Positions 24,217-32,650 are shown, numbered from the stretch's first letter. The stretch is DNA of 64,000 nucleotides from Prevotella sp. MA2016 (GCF_000619825.1 NZ_KK211036.1:491787-555786); one strand, 5' to 3'. Program-made: numbers and translations. Notes: generated by a model not told the origin, from the letters alone.

Positions 24217-25962
24217 TTAGAGATTCAGACTCTTCTTGAGTGCCTCGATCTTCTCATCAGCAGCCTTGATGCAGCGCTCGTAGTCGGCAGCATCCTTGAA
24301 GCTTGGGTCCTTCACCTCGGTGTAGAACTTGATCTTTGGCTCCGTGCCCGAAGGACGAACGCTCACCTTTGTACCATCCTCGCAGAACCACTGCAGCACA
24401 TTGCTGGTGTCAGGCATATTCAATTTCTCAACGCTACCGTCGGCCTTCTTTGCCTCGAGGGTCTTATAGTCCTTCCAGAGGCATACCTTTGAACCACCCA
24501 GCTCCTGTGGAGGATTAGCGCGGAAGTCGGTCATCATCTGCTTAATCTCGTCGGCACCGGTCTTACCAGGACGAACCACATTGATGGTTACCTCCTTAGA
24601 GAAGCCATACTCCTTATAGATATTCATCAGCAGATCGTAGAGGGTCATACCGTTATCACGAGCCCATGCAGCAATCTCACAAATCAAGCAGATAGATGCT
24701 GGAGAATCCTTATCACGAACCTTGTCGAATGGCAGGAAGCCGAAGCTCTCCTCACCACCACCGATATACTTCTTGACGCCCTCAGAGATACGAATCTCAT
24801 TGGCAATCCACTTGAAGCCTGTGTAGCAGTCGCGATACTCTACGCCATTCTTCTTGGCAATCTCGGCAATCACCTCGGTAGTAACGATGGTCTTTACCAG
24901 GAACTCGTTACCCTTCAACTGGCCGAGCTTTTTCTTATTGGCGATGATATACCATGAGAACATCATACAGGTCTGGTTACCATTCAGAATCTCCCATTCG
25001 CCCTTAGCGTTGCGGCAAACGATAGCCAAGCGGTCAGCATCTGGGTCAGAAGCGATCACCAGGTCGGCATTCAGGCGTGTGCCCAGCTTCATTCCCAGTG
25101 TCATAGCCTCGGCATTCTCTGGGTTAGGACTTACTACTGTTGGGAAATTACCATCGATAACCATCTGTTCGGGAACCACGTGGATGTTCTGGAAGCCCCA
25201 TGAACGCAGTGCCTCAGGAATAATCACACGACCAGTTCCGTGCATAGGACTGTAAACGATGTTCAGGTCCTTCTGGCGCAGGATAACGTCCTGATCCACC
25301 ATAGCCTCTTTCACAGCCTGCAGGTAGTCCCAGTCCATCTCACCACCGATGATATCGATGAGCTCCTTGTTGCCTTCGAACTTCACGTCCTCAATCTTCA
25401 CCTTGTTCACCTCGTCGATGATACCCTTATCGTGTGGCGCAAGCACCTGAGCACCATCGTCCCAGTAAGCCTTGTATCCATTATACTCACGAGGGTTGTG
25501 AGAAGCTGTGACGTTGACACCAGCCTGACAGCCCAGCTGACGGATGGCGAACGAAATCTCTGGTGTAGGACGAAGGCTCTCGAAGAGATAAACCTTGATG
25601 CCATTAGCAGAGAAAATGTCGGCTACTGTCTCAGCAAACATACGTCCGTTGTTACGGCAGTCATGACCAACAACAACCGAACTCTGCTTGCCAGGGAATG
25701 CCTTCAGGATATAGTTGGCAAAACCCTGTGTAGCCATACCTACGATATACTTATTCATACGATTGGTACCAGCGCCCATAATACCACGCAGACCACCTGT
25801 ACCAAACTCCAGATTCTGATAGAATGCATCAATCAATGCAGTCTTGTCAGCATTGTCAAGCATTGCCTGTACCTCCTTACGTGTCTCCTCATCAAAGGCG
25901 GGAGAAAGCCATTCCTTAGCCCGTGCCTCGCACTGAGCAATCAACTGAGCATTGTCTGCCAT
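24217..25962 (-). CDS. Phosphoglucomutase/phosphomannomutase family protein
   Basis: A 581-residue alpha-D-phosphohexomutase interconverting hexose 1- and 6-phosphates through a phosphoserine. Domain signs in order: GTGGLRGIMGAGTNRMNKY (N-terminal), the active-site loop NVTASHNPREYNGYKAYWDDGAQ with the phosphoserine in TASHNP, the metal-binding loop ASDPDADR, the sugar-binding GGGEESFG and the C-terminal phosphate-binding RPSGTEPKIKFY. The length and the ARAKEWLSPAFDEETRKEVQ start match the longer PGM/PMM2-like subgroup common in Firmicutes and Bacteroidetes. It is monocistronic, with a -7-like box on the minus strand at 26003-26010. Confidence 0.93.
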   Translation of the reverse strand: MADNAQLIAQCEARAKEWLSPAFDEETRKEVQAMLDNADKTALIDAFYQNLEFGTGGLRGIMGAGTNRMNKYIVGMATQGFANYILKAFPGKQSSVVVGHDCRNNGRMFAETVADIFSANGIKVYLFESLRPTPEISFAIRQLGCQAGVNVTASHNPREYNGYKAYWDDGAQVLAPHDKGIIDEVNKVKIEDVKFEGNKELIDIIGGEMDWDYLQAVKEAMVDQDVILRQKDLNIVYSPMHGTGRVIIPEALRSWGFQNIHVVPEQMVIDGNFPTVVSPNPENAEAMTLGMKLGTRLNADLVIASDPDADRLAIVCRNAKGEWEILNGNQTCMMFSWYIIANKKKLGQLKGNEFLVKTIVTTEVIAEIAKKNGVEYRDCYTGFKWIANEIRISEGVKKYIGGGEESFGFLPFDKVRDKDSPASICLICEIAAWARDNGMTLYDLLMNIYKEYGFSKEVTINVVRPGKTGADEIKQMMTDFRANPPQELGGSKVCLWKDYKTLEAKKADGSVEKLNMPDTSNVLQWFCEDGTKVSVRPSGTEPKIKFYTEVKDPSFKDAADYERCIKAADEKIEALKKSLNL

Positions 25963-26059
25963 AATCTTTCTGTTTTTATTCTTTGGATTGTTAAACTATC
26001 CACAAAGATACGAAAAAAGGCAGAAGAACAGGCAAAACAATGCTGCTATTTATAGAATC

Positions 26060-27244
26060 TTAACGTTTTAAGAGCTTATCTATTTCGTCGAACTGCTTAC
26101 CCATATTCAGGTTGAAATAAATGCGATATAAAGCAGGCGCCCATTTATCTGCCTCATTGGGAGCCAGCTTGCGATATTTCTCCATATAGGGGCGCGCCTT
26201 TTCATACATCTGATTCATCTGCTTCTTGTCTTTGCGCGGGTCCATACGCTGCACCATACTCAGGCAGGCCAAACCAGCTGTATAATAGACGTCGGCCTGA
26301 TTGGGATTCACAGAAATCAGCTGATCGCAATACTTCAAGCACTCGTCATACTTCTTCATATTCAGCATAGCGGTGCTCTTGGCGAAGAGAAACAGCTCGT
26401 TCAGCGAGTCGATGGCGAGTGCCTCGTTCACCACACTGTCGGCCATCACATAGTTGCCGCGGGTGTTGTAAACATCAATCAGGCGTGGGAAGAAATAGTT
26501 CGACTTAGGAAACTTCTGGAATCCCTGCCACAGGGTTGCGATATGCATCGAGTCATCGTCCAGTTTATCCCATGCTTCGGCCATATACTGCAAGGTGTAT
26601 TCCAGTTTCTGGTCGTCGCGCTGCGCTGTAGCAGCATGGCGCAATATCAGCACAGGGTCGTTCAGGCGATAACCGCAGTAGGTAGCCCAATAAGCCACCT
26701 CACCCATCTTCGGGTCTTTATACATATAGTCGTAGCCTGTGAACAGAGGCTGACGATCACAGTCAAGATAAGTTTCAAAGAAGTCGAAGGCAGTCTTGAA
26801 ATCGCCCTTCTTCAGATGATGCGCTCCACCGTAATAGATATTAGGACGATAGGTGTTCATCTTGGCCGCATTGTCCTTTCGATACTCTGGGTGCGACTTG
26901 CCTTTCTTATCAGGCAGGGCATCGATAGAATCCAGTCGTTCAGCAACGGTAAACATACGTTTTGCCAAGTTAAAGAACTTGACTGTATCCACCTGCTGCT
27001 TGATATACATCTTTTCGTTGATGTCCAGATACTGCTTCTCTACTGCCTGCAACCAGATATCATAGATACGCTTATTCTGCAGGTTTGCGCTATCCTTCAG
27101 CAGGTCTGTCATCAACTTCTCAGCCTGCTCACAGTTCTTTCCACTCTTCAATATTGTCTTTGCATCTCCAATCTGCTTGCGCTGGGCGCTCAGCTGAGCA
27201 CACATCATCACGCAGCTTATGGTTAAAATAATATATCTCCTCAT
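26060..27244 (-). CDS. Secreted tetratricopeptide-repeat protein
   Basis: A 394-residue exported protein: signal peptide MRRYIILTISCVMMCAQLSAQ, then helical repeats. TPR-like units can be picked out at the C-terminal half (e.g. NELFLFAKSTAMLNMKKYDECLKYCDQLISVNPNQADVYYTAGLACLSM, then EKARPYMEKYRKLAPNEADKWAPALYRIYFNLN). No enzymatic motif is seen. Such periplasmic TPR proteins usually act as scaffolds; the partner is unknown. Similar proteins are widespread in Bacteroidales. A minus-strand -7 box (CAAAGGTA on plus, 27278-27285) lies 33 bp upstream. Confidence 0.8.
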   Translation of the reverse strand: MRRYIILTISCVMMCAQLSAQRKQIGDAKTILKSGKNCEQAEKLMTDLLKDSANLQNKRIYDIWLQAVEKQYLDINEKMYIKQQVDTVKFFNLAKRMFTVAERLDSIDALPDKKGKSHPEYRKDNAAKMNTYRPNIYYGGAHHLKKGDFKTAFDFFETYLDCDRQPLFTGYDYMYKDPKMGEVAYWATYCGYRLNDPVLILRHAATAQRDDQKLEYTLQYMAEAWDKLDDDSMHIATLWQGFQKFPKSNYFFPRLIDVYNTRGNYVMADSVVNEALAIDSLNELFLFAKSTAMLNMKKYDECLKYCDQLISVNPNQADVYYTAGLACLSMVQRMDPRKDKKQMNQMYEKARPYMEKYRKLAPNEADKWAPALYRIYFNLNMGKQFDEIDKLLKR

Positions 27245-27304
27245 CCAGTTTATACCTTATTTATATATTAGCGAGTGCAAAGGTATAAAAAAATCCTTAA
27301 ATTG

Positions 27305-27335
27305 TTTGATAACTACAGATTTTTTAGTATTTTTG
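27305..27335 (+). promoter_or_regulatory. Promoter of the 27371 gene
   Basis: TTTG (27305-27308), 19 bp spacer, TATTTTTG (27328-27335), 35 bp before the chosen ATG. It supports the ATG at 27371 over the longer frame open from 27275. Confidence 0.7.
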
Positions 27336-27370
27336 CACCGGTTTTATCAACTAATAACCTTTTTGGTGAC

Positions 27371-27862
27371 ATGAAGAAAAAATATTTATTATGGGGATAT
27401 GCAGTTATTGCATGCTGTATTATTACTATCCTAATCGCTGTATTCATCACCTCTTTAGCGGGTATGAGAAAAGCTCGTAATCACATGGCGAATCCAGAGA
27501 ATCGCATACATATTTACGATACAGCAGAAAAAGTTAAGCGCGACACAGGGATTGAGTTTCCTGAGTTCCGCATCTACCAGCATAAGCCTGGCGAATATCA
27601 CGACAACGGACTGTTTCGCGACACGCTTATCGTGTTCTTCTATAAAGGTATTCCCGAAAGCGTATATAAATCATTCGAAGCCCGCGCCAAGAGTATCGAG
27701 AACGGAAGCGACAGTTGCAAGAGTGTAGAGATCGACAGTCTCACCTATCAGTATCAAGACTTCTACGTAGGCGGTTTCTCCTGCTATGTATGCATCCAGA
27801 TCAGTAAGGACTCGCAGTATGGCCGAATCATCTATGGCAACTGGCGACAAGCAAAAGAGTAG
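27371..27862 (+). CDS. Unrecognised protein with one N-terminal membrane segment
   Basis: A 163-residue protein I do not recognise. It starts MKKKYLLWGYAVIACCIITILIAVFITSLAG, a single membrane anchor with a basic cytosolic end, so residues ~35-163 should be periplasmic. The soluble part is acidic and beta-rich (GIEFPEFRIYQHKPGEYHDNGLFRDTLIVFFYKGIPES), with two cysteines near SDSCKSVEI and SCYVCIQI. It is transcribed alone between the TPR gene (divergent) and tRNA-Arg. The start is set by the promoter that sits inside the longer open frame. Confidence 0.7.
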   Translation: MKKKYLLWGYAVIACCIITILIAVFITSLAGMRKARNHMANPENRIHIYDTAEKVKRDTGIEFPEFRIYQHKPGEYHDNGLFRDTLIVFFYKGIPESVYKSFEARAKSIENGSDSCKSVEIDSLTYQYQDFYVGGFSCYVCIQISKDSQYGRIIYGNWRQAKE

Positions 27863-27899
27863 CGTAAAGCACAAACTTTTCAAAGATTTCGAGTAAAAG

Positions 27900-27931
27900 T
27901 TTGGTAAGTTCGAAAAAAATAACTACCTTTG
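27900..27931 (+). promoter_or_regulatory. Promoter of tRNA-Arg
   Basis: TTTG (27900-27903), 20 bp spacer, TACCTTTG (27924-27931), 36 bp before the tRNA. Confidence 0.8.
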
Positions 27932-27967
27932 CAGCCGATTTCTTGAAAGGAAGTCAAAAACAAGGCT

Positions 27968-28041
27968 GGTTCGGTAGCTCAGCTGGATAGAGCAACTGCC
28001 TTCTAAGCAGTAGGTCTTGGGTTCGAGCCCCAACCGAATCA
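27968..28041 (+). tRNA. tRNA-Arg (anticodon TCT)
   Basis: 74 nt cloverleaf. Acceptor GGTTCGG (27968-27974) pairs with CCGAATC (28034-28040) including one G-U pair; discriminator A at 28041. Anticodon loop CTTCTAA between ACTGC and GCAGT gives TCT, which reads AGA. The T loop TTCGAGC is standard. CCA is not encoded. Confidence 0.95.
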
Positions 28042-28046
28042 CGAAA

Positions 28047-28084
28047 AAGTGGGATATTATATAATATCCCACTTTGTATTTTTA
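28047..28084. terminator. Terminator of tRNA-Arg
   Basis: A long palindrome, AAAGTGGGATATTA pairing with TAATATCCCACTTT (28047-28074), followed by T-rich sequence. It may also serve the minus-strand gene ending at 28102. Confidence 0.85.
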
Positions 28085-28101
28085 TAATAATAATCCTGCT
28101 T

Positions 28102-28707
28102 TTATTTCTTATCGGCAAAGTCATCTATCTCCTTGATGGTTTTATTAAGCGTACGCTTCTCGCGGTAGAAGATATAGAAAACAAAGCAAAGACCTATAAG
28201 AATGATTAAGGCATCCTCGATTAAATGGGTAGTTGAGGGTAATGGAATATTTGTGCCATAATAAATATCAAATAAAATCCATACTATCCATAACAGAAGG
28301 ATTGGTAACACAATAAAAAAGGAAAGTTTCTCCCTGCGCCTGAAAGCTGTAAGTCGCTGCTGTACACTGAGCACGTTGTCACATAGCAGATGCTTATCAC
28401 GAATGGTACTTATGTTCCAGATGCCGAAGGCAGCACTAAGGATAAGTATCAGTTCACAGAACAGAATCGGGCCCCATGAACAACCTACAATGTTTCTAAA
28501 TACCAGAATCACTATTGGTATCATCACTATATTTATGATAGCTCCCCCGATATTAAGCTGTTTTATCCATGAAATATGTCCTTTTGTTGTTGCAGCCATC
28601 AATAGTTTTCTATTTACTATCTCCTGCTCATCCATGCGGTTCTTAAAATCGGCCACTTGTTGGCGAAGTAATTCCAATTCCTGCAAGTTGTCATTCTGAT
28701 TTTCCAT
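28102..28707 (-). CDS. Four-helix membrane protein paired with ECF sigma factor
   Basis: A 201-residue protein I do not recognise. Residues ~1-40 are cytosolic and helical (LQELELLRQQVADFKNRMDEQEIVNRKLL), followed by four predicted membrane segments (about 53-72, 80-97, 130-148, 165-185) and a charged C-terminus. It begins 10 bp after the sigma-factor stop, so the two are co-transcribed. The position and topology suggest an anti-sigma factor or regulator, but it lacks the FecR-like domain and zinc motif of known anti-sigma families, so this is inference from context only. Confidence 0.65.
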   Translation of the reverse strand: MENQNDNLQELELLRQQVADFKNRMDEQEIVNRKLLMAATTKGHISWIKQLNIGGAIINIVMIPIVILVFRNIVGCSWGPILFCELILILSAAFGIWNISTIRDKHLLCDNVLSVQQRLTAFRRREKLSFFIVLPILLLWIVWILFDIYYGTNIPLPSTTHLIEDALIILIGLCFVFYIFYREKRTLNKTIKEIDDFADKK

Positions 28708-28717
28708 AATTTTGTTT

Positions 28718-29203
28718 TTATTCGTTTGACATGTTTTTTAATTCCTCCTTGATGCGATAGAGTCGAACAGAAACGTTTTTGACAGTGATTCCCATAATGG
28801 CGGCAATCTCCTCATAGCTAATATTCTCCAACCACAGCAAGATGATAGCACGATCGAATTGGCCTAATTTGGCGATGCGTCGTCGTAGCATATCCATCTG
28901 TCGTGAGTTCTGGTTGGATTCTGTTTCCTCAAAGGGATTGACACCCATTGTTAAAGGAACTGTTTTGCGACGGCGCTTCTTGCGGTCGAGCGAGATGCAC
29001 ACGTTAAGGCTTACGCGGTAGATCCATGAGCGCACATCACTACGTCCCTTAAACGATGGCAAACTGTTCCATAGGTTTATAAGCACCTCCTGAAACAAAT
29101 CGGCCACTTCATCCTGGTCGTTAGAGAACATGTAGCAGACGGTGTAAATTGTGCCTCGATGTTCTCTCACCAATTGTTCAAACTCTCGTTCTAAATCTTT
29201 CAT
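28718..29203 (-). CDS. RNA polymerase ECF-type sigma factor
   Basis: A 161-residue extracytoplasmic-function sigma factor. Region 2 spans about residues 12-78 (GTIYTVCYMFSNDQDEVADLFQEVLINLWNSLPSFKGRSDVRSWIYRVSLNVC), containing the -10-binding helix. Region 4 spans about 108-155 (LGQFDRAIILLWLENISYEEIAAIMGITVKNVSVRLYRIKEEL), with its helix-turn-helix for the -35 element. There is no region 3, as usual for ECF factors. The linker KKRRRKTVPLTMGVNPFEE is strongly basic. It precedes a membrane protein gene by 10 bp, the likely partner. The signal it answers is unknown. Confidence 0.9.
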   Translation of the reverse strand: MKDLEREFEQLVREHRGTIYTVCYMFSNDQDEVADLFQEVLINLWNSLPSFKGRSDVRSWIYRVSLNVCISLDRKKRRRKTVPLTMGVNPFEETESNQNSRQMDMLRRRIAKLGQFDRAIILLWLENISYEEIAAIMGITVKNVSVRLYRIKEELKNMSNE

Positions 29204-29349
29204 TTTAGTCTTGATAAATAAACTTTGATAATAAGTCGCAAGAAGGATGCAAAAAACTACATAAAAACAAAAAAATGTTGAAAATTCAAACGTTTATTAT
29301 AAAGTCTGAAAGTTTTTGGTTAGGGATTTTGTTCTTTAAGTAATGTTTG

Positions 29350-29625
29350 TTATTTGTCATTATAATGGCCCTCTAATTCCAAAACAAGGACAGTTACTAC
29401 TTCATCATATATATCGTATATTATTCGGTCATGACCAGACAAATGACGTGAATATGTCACATCATTGCCTCCTTTAAGTGCCTCAGGATGCCCTGTGCCT
29501 GTTCTTGGATGCTCTTCTAGTTCTGGTAAGAGTTTATAGAGTTTCTTGAAAGAATTAGGATTCGATTTCTTCCACTTCTTAATGACTTTTTGTGCGTCCT
29601 CAGAAAATTCTATCTTATAATTCAT
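29350..29625 (-). CDS. Txe/YoeB-type toxin without an adjacent antitoxin
   Basis: A 91-residue RelE-superfamily protein of the YoeB/Txe group, ribosome-dependent mRNA endonucleases. Alignment by eye to E. coli YoeB: PRTGTGHPEALKGGNDVTYSRHLSGHDRIIYDIYDEVVTVLVLELEGHY matches its C-terminal half. The catalytic residues E46, R65 and H83 of YoeB correspond to E48, R67 and H87, so the active site looks intact. An antitoxin (YefM/Axe) should precede it, but the 214 bp upstream hold only its own promoter and a 13-codon ORF. It may therefore be an orphan controlled in another way, or by an antitoxin elsewhere. Confidence 0.85.
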   Translation of the reverse strand: MNYKIEFSEDAQKVIKKWKKSNPNSFKKLYKLLPELEEHPRTGTGHPEALKGGNDVTYSRHLSGHDRIIYDIYDEVVTVLVLELEGHYNDK

Positions 29626-29656
29626 AAAATGATAATGCTGTCATAATTCTATTCAT
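29615..29656 (-). CDS. Short upstream ORF overlapping the toxin start
   Basis: Thirteen codons (MNRIMTALSFYEL) and a stop, starting within the toxin transcript and ending 8 nt inside the toxin gene in another frame. Termination here would place the ribosome next to the toxin ATG, so coupling or repression is possible. There is no independent evidence of translation. Confidence 0.3.
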   Translation of the reverse strand: MNRIMTALSFYEL

Positions 29657-29672
29657 TTATATGTTACGGCGG

Positions 29673-29704
29673 CAAAGATAGGCAATTTATTATAATCTTC
29701 CAAA
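29673..29704 (-). promoter_or_regulatory. Promoter of the YoeB-type toxin
   Basis: On the minus strand TTTG (29701-29704), exactly 20 bp, TATCTTTG (29673-29680). It is close to a perfect consensus and lies 48 bp from the toxin ATG, so the toxin is transcribed without an antitoxin gene ahead of it. Confidence 0.8.
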
Positions 29705-29750
29705 TGTTTATGTACTTCTTTAAGTACTTTTTAATTATTTCTTAATATAA

Positions 29751-29782
29751 TTTGGTGGTAACACAAAAAATGATTATCTTTG
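29751..29782 (+). promoter_or_regulatory. Promoter of the 29840 gene
   Basis: TTTG (29751-29754), 20 bp spacer, TATCTTTG (29775-29782), 57 bp before the ATG. It is back-to-back with the toxin promoter. Confidence 0.8.
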
Positions 29783-29839
29783 CAGACGAAGACTTAAACT
29801 TATAATATTTCATTATTTAAAAAACAAGAAACAACAACT

Positions 29840-30295
29840 ATGAGTGAAGAAATTTTGAATTCTGAAACAACAGGAATGAGAGTGAACGAGAGTATGAAAG
29901 CCAATTTGCTTTCAGCAGCCAAATGGGCCAAGTTTATCTGCATCGTAGGATGCATCGGTGTAGGATTCGTCGTTGTGTTTGGCATCGCCATGCTGGCGTT
30001 TGGTTCCATTGCATCCAAGATGTATGCCGACACGCCACTGGGCGGATTGGCTGGAGTCATCTACTTACTGGTTGCAGCTATCTATATCTACCCGCTGATA
30101 AAGGGCTTCCAGTTTGCAAACGCCACAAAGGCAGCATGCCTCTCTGACGATGAAAACGAACTGGCCCGCGGTATCTCAGGACTTAACGACTTGCTGAAAT
30201 TCACAGGTTATCTTACCATTATCTGCCTGATTCTATATGGATTTATACTTATTAGCATTATTGGCGTAGGTGTGATGGCAGCCGTTGCTGCCTGA
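29840..30295 (+). CDS. DUF5362-like small membrane protein
   Basis: A 151-residue inner-membrane protein with a soluble N-terminus (~25 residues), then three or four hydrophobic segments (about 30-55, 68-88 and 118-150). The segment after the second helix, GFQFANATKAACLSDDENELARGISGLNDLLKFTGYL, is the most family-like part and resembles DUF5362 proteins of Bacteroidetes. The function is unknown. It has its own promoter and a downstream hairpin, so it is probably a single-gene unit. Confidence 0.65.
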   Translation: MSEEILNSETTGMRVNESMKANLLSAAKWAKFICIVGCIGVGFVVVFGIAMLAFGSIASKMYADTPLGGLAGVIYLLVAAIYIYPLIKGFQFANATKAACLSDDENELARGISGLNDLLKFTGYLTIICLILYGFILISIIGVGVMAAVAA

Positions 30296-30325
30296 TAGCT
30301 ATACCGGCATACAGAAAAATAAGTT

Positions 30326-30358
30326 ACGGGGCTTGTCATCACGACAAACCCCGTATTT
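30326..30358 (+). terminator. Terminator of the 29840 gene
   Basis: ACGGGGCTTGTC pairs with GACAAACCCCGT (one mismatch) around a 5-nt loop, then ATTTAGTTGTT; the T-tract is weak. Confidence 0.65.
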
Positions 30359-30486
30359 AGTTGTTCAACAAACAAGTACTTTATATATTATATCATTGGC
30401 TAAAACATATCGTTTATCCGGGTGCAAAGGTACGAGGATTTCCTAACATTTGCAATACCTAAAAAAAGGGATTTTGTTAGAAAAAG

Positions 30487-30518
30487 TTTGGTATTTCAGA
30501 AGATATTGCTTATTTTTG
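30487..30518 (+). promoter_or_regulatory. Promoter of ZIP transporter gene
   Basis: TTTG (30487-30490), 20 bp spacer, TATTTTTG (30511-30518), 25 bp before the ATG at 30544. Confidence 0.75.
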
Positions 30519-30543
30519 CAGCGATAACTGATGATATTTGAGT

Positions 30544-31326
30544 ATGACGACAACGATATTGATAGGATTACTGATACCACTTTTAGGTACAATGATAGGT
30601 TCGGCCTTCGTCTTTTTGATGAAGGACGGGATGTCTGTAAGACTGCAGAAATCACTTTTAGGTTTTGCTTCGGGCGTGATGGTGGCCGCCTCTGTATGGT
30701 CGCTGATTATTCCCGCCATCGATATGGGAGCTGATAGTGGTAAGTGGAGCGTGCTGCCAGCAGCCCTGGGATTTCTGATGGGTATGGGATTCCTGCTGAT
30801 GATAGACGAGCTGACGCCACACTTGCACATCGGAACCGAAAAACCAGAAGGCGTGAGATGCAAACTTTCAAAGACAGCCATGCTGGCACTTGCTGTCACC
30901 ATCCACAACCTTCCTGAGGGAATGGCTGTGGGCGTGGTGTTTGCCGGCGCCGACAATGGTGTCACCAATATTTCGCTCACCAGTGCTTTGGCAGTGGCTG
31001 TGGGTATTGCCATTCAGAATATTCCCGAAGGTGCTATTATCTCCATGCCCATGCGTGCAGCCGGTAATAGCAAGTGGCGCTCGTTTTTCATTGGTTCGAT
31101 GAGTGGCGCCGTAGAACCAATAGGAGCACTGGCCGTATTGCTGTTGGCATCTCTCATCATGCCTACCCTGCCCTACATGCTGGCTTTTGCAGCTGGCGCC
31201 ATGCTCTACGTGGTGGTTGAGGAACTGATACCCGAAGCCTCCAGCGGACAGCACTCCAATCTCAGCACCATCGGCTTTGCCATTGGCTTTGTGCTGATGA
31301 TGGTGCTGGATGTAGTGATGGGATAA
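30544..31326 (+). CDS. ZIP-family divalent metal transporter (GufA-like)
   Basis: A 260-residue inner-membrane protein with about eight helices. The two metal-binding helix motifs of ZIP transporters are clear: TIHNLPEGMAVGVVFAGADNG (near residues 120-140) and IAIQNIPEGAIISMPMRAAG (near 158-177). The N-terminal LLIPLLGTMIGSAFVFLMKD and the C-terminal VVEELIPEASSGQHSNL stretches also fit the GufA subgroup. ZIP proteins import zinc and sometimes iron, manganese or cobalt; the metal is not readable. The ATG at 30544 was preferred to the TTG two codons upstream. Confidence 0.92.
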   Translation: MTTTILIGLLIPLLGTMIGSAFVFLMKDGMSVRLQKSLLGFASGVMVAASVWSLIIPAIDMGADSGKWSVLPAALGFLMGMGFLLMIDELTPHLHIGTEKPEGVRCKLSKTAMLALAVTIHNLPEGMAVGVVFAGADNGVTNISLTSALAVAVGIAIQNIPEGAIISMPMRAAGNSKWRSFFIGSMSGAVEPIGALAVLLLASLIMPTLPYMLAFAAGAMLYVVVEELIPEASSGQHSNLSTIGFAIGFVLMMVLDVVMG

Positions 31327-31340
31327 TATGATGCAATTAG

Positions 31341-32081
31341 TTATTTGAAGACAACCTTGCTGCGGCAGCACTCTACATCACCATCCTTACAGATGCGGAT
31401 GCAATATTCATTCTCGCCCGTCTGCATACGGTAGAACGAGAGTGTATCACCCTGATGGGCTTCAGCCACATAGGCTATCTCAAAACGCTTGATCTGATGC
31501 TCGCGATACCAATCGAGATTCCAAAGGTCTAACACATGTTCGATGTATTTCACCGAATTGATATGTCCGTTGATATCCACATCATTATATTTGGTCTCGA
31601 CAGTAGCTACCAACTGAGCCGAATCGTCCATTTTTACACGTCCGCCCTTATCGATAGGACACTCCTTATCAGTGACAATCCAGTTGTTGATAGCACCATT
31701 GTCAATGGCGAAGATATCTGTGGGTTGACGCGTCTCTGTATCAATCATCGCCCAGATACTGCGACCATAACCATACACCTTGCCATCCTCGCCTATTACA
31801 CGGAAATTACGACTGGTAAAGAACTTCATGGCACCCTCTACCCAGGTTTCAACATTAAACTTGGTGTACATCTGTGGCATCTCGTCCATCTCGATAGCTA
31901 AACGAGAGAGCACCCACGAGCGCTTGATGGTCATCAGATATTTCATACCGAAACCACGCGCCGACGAATGGTAATCAGCTGCATTCAGCATGTGATTACC
32001 CAAATGGCCCATAAACAATCGCTGCGAAAAGTCGCAGTGGAAGGGCTCTGCTAAAAACTCATAAACTCCTATCTTATCCAT
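31341..32081 (-). CDS. Acyl-ACP thioesterase
   Basis: A 246-residue protein of the plant-type acyl-ACP thioesterase family (PF01643), which releases fatty acids from acyl carrier protein. It has two hotdog domains: residues ~1-130 (RLFMGHLGNHMLNAADYHSSARGFGMKYL...WVLSRLAIEMDEMPQMYTKFNVETWVEG) and ~150-246 (ETKYNDVDINGHINSVKYIEHVLDL). The Asp-x-Asn-x-His motif of the catalytic site is seen as DINGHIN. It overlaps ilvN by 8 bp and ends the ilv run. Fatty-acid release next to branched-chain amino acid synthesis may reflect branched-chain acyl supply (inference). Confidence 0.88.
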   Translation of the reverse strand: MDKIGVYEFLAEPFHCDFSQRLFMGHLGNHMLNAADYHSSARGFGMKYLMTIKRSWVLSRLAIEMDEMPQMYTKFNVETWVEGAMKFFTSRNFRVIGEDGKVYGYGRSIWAMIDTETRQPTDIFAIDNGAINNWIVTDKECPIDKGGRVKMDDSAQLVATVETKYNDVDINGHINSVKYIEHVLDLWNLDWYREHQIKRFEIAYVAEAHQGDTLSFYRMQTGENEYCIRICKDGDVECCRSKVVFK

Positions 32082-32613
32082 TCTCCTGTCTCGACTCTAA
32101 GAATTCACTAACCTGCTCCTGCATACCACGTGTTACTGCAATACGTCCGCTACGGGTATATTGCAATACGCAACCGAAGGTGTCAAGTGCACGGAACAAT
32201 GAGATGATATCCTCGGTCACACCATGCATCTGCACGATGGTATAGGTGGGGTTCACCTCGATGATACTGGCCTGAAACCTGCGGATGGTGCGCGATATCT
32301 CCGGATTTTCAAGCACCATCGGGGTTGACAGCTTATACAAGCCGGATTCACGGATGAACAATTGGTCATCTGTGAAATAGTTAGCTTTAATCACATCTAT
32401 TTTCTTCTCTATCTGACGGGTAATCTTCTTAATCTGATCCTCGTCGCTCCACGCTGTGATGGTGTACTTATGAACACCAGGAATACTTGAGGCTGATACA
32501 TTCAAGCTCTCGATATTCACCTGGCGGCGCGTGAACACAGCGGTAATCTGATTCAGAATACCAGCCACATTCTCAGAATAGACCATCAACGTATATAAAT
32601 TCTTTGTCTCCAT
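32074..32613 (-). CDS. ilvN: Acetolactate synthase small (regulatory) subunit
   Basis: A 179-residue regulatory subunit that binds branched-chain amino acids and controls the IlvB catalytic subunit. The N-terminal ACT domain reads LYTLMVYSENVAGILNQITAVFTRRQVNIESLNVSASSIPGVHKYTI (residues ~6-53). A second ACT-like, ALS_ss_C domain follows (residues ~90-170; RTIRRFQASIIEVNPTYTIVQMHGVTEDIISLFRALDTFG). It is separated from ilvB by a heptamer-repeat spacer and overlaps the thioesterase gene. Confidence 0.93.
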   Translation of the reverse strand: METKNLYTLMVYSENVAGILNQITAVFTRRQVNIESLNVSASSIPGVHKYTITAWSDEDQIKKITRQIEKKIDVIKANYFTDDQLFIRESGLYKLSTPMVLENPEISRTIRRFQASIIEVNPTYTIVQMHGVTEDIISLFRALDTFGCVLQYTRSGRIAVTRGMQEQVSEFLESRQENG

Positions 32614-32615
32614 CT

Positions 32616-32650
32616 AATTGTCAATTTTCAATTGTCAATTGTCAATTACT
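32616..32650. repeat. Heptamer tandem repeat, ilvB-ilvN spacer
   Basis: AATTGTC, AATTTTC, AATTGTC, AATTGTC, AATTACT: five 7-mers that fill the whole gap between the ilvN start and the ilvB stop. Confidence 0.85.
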
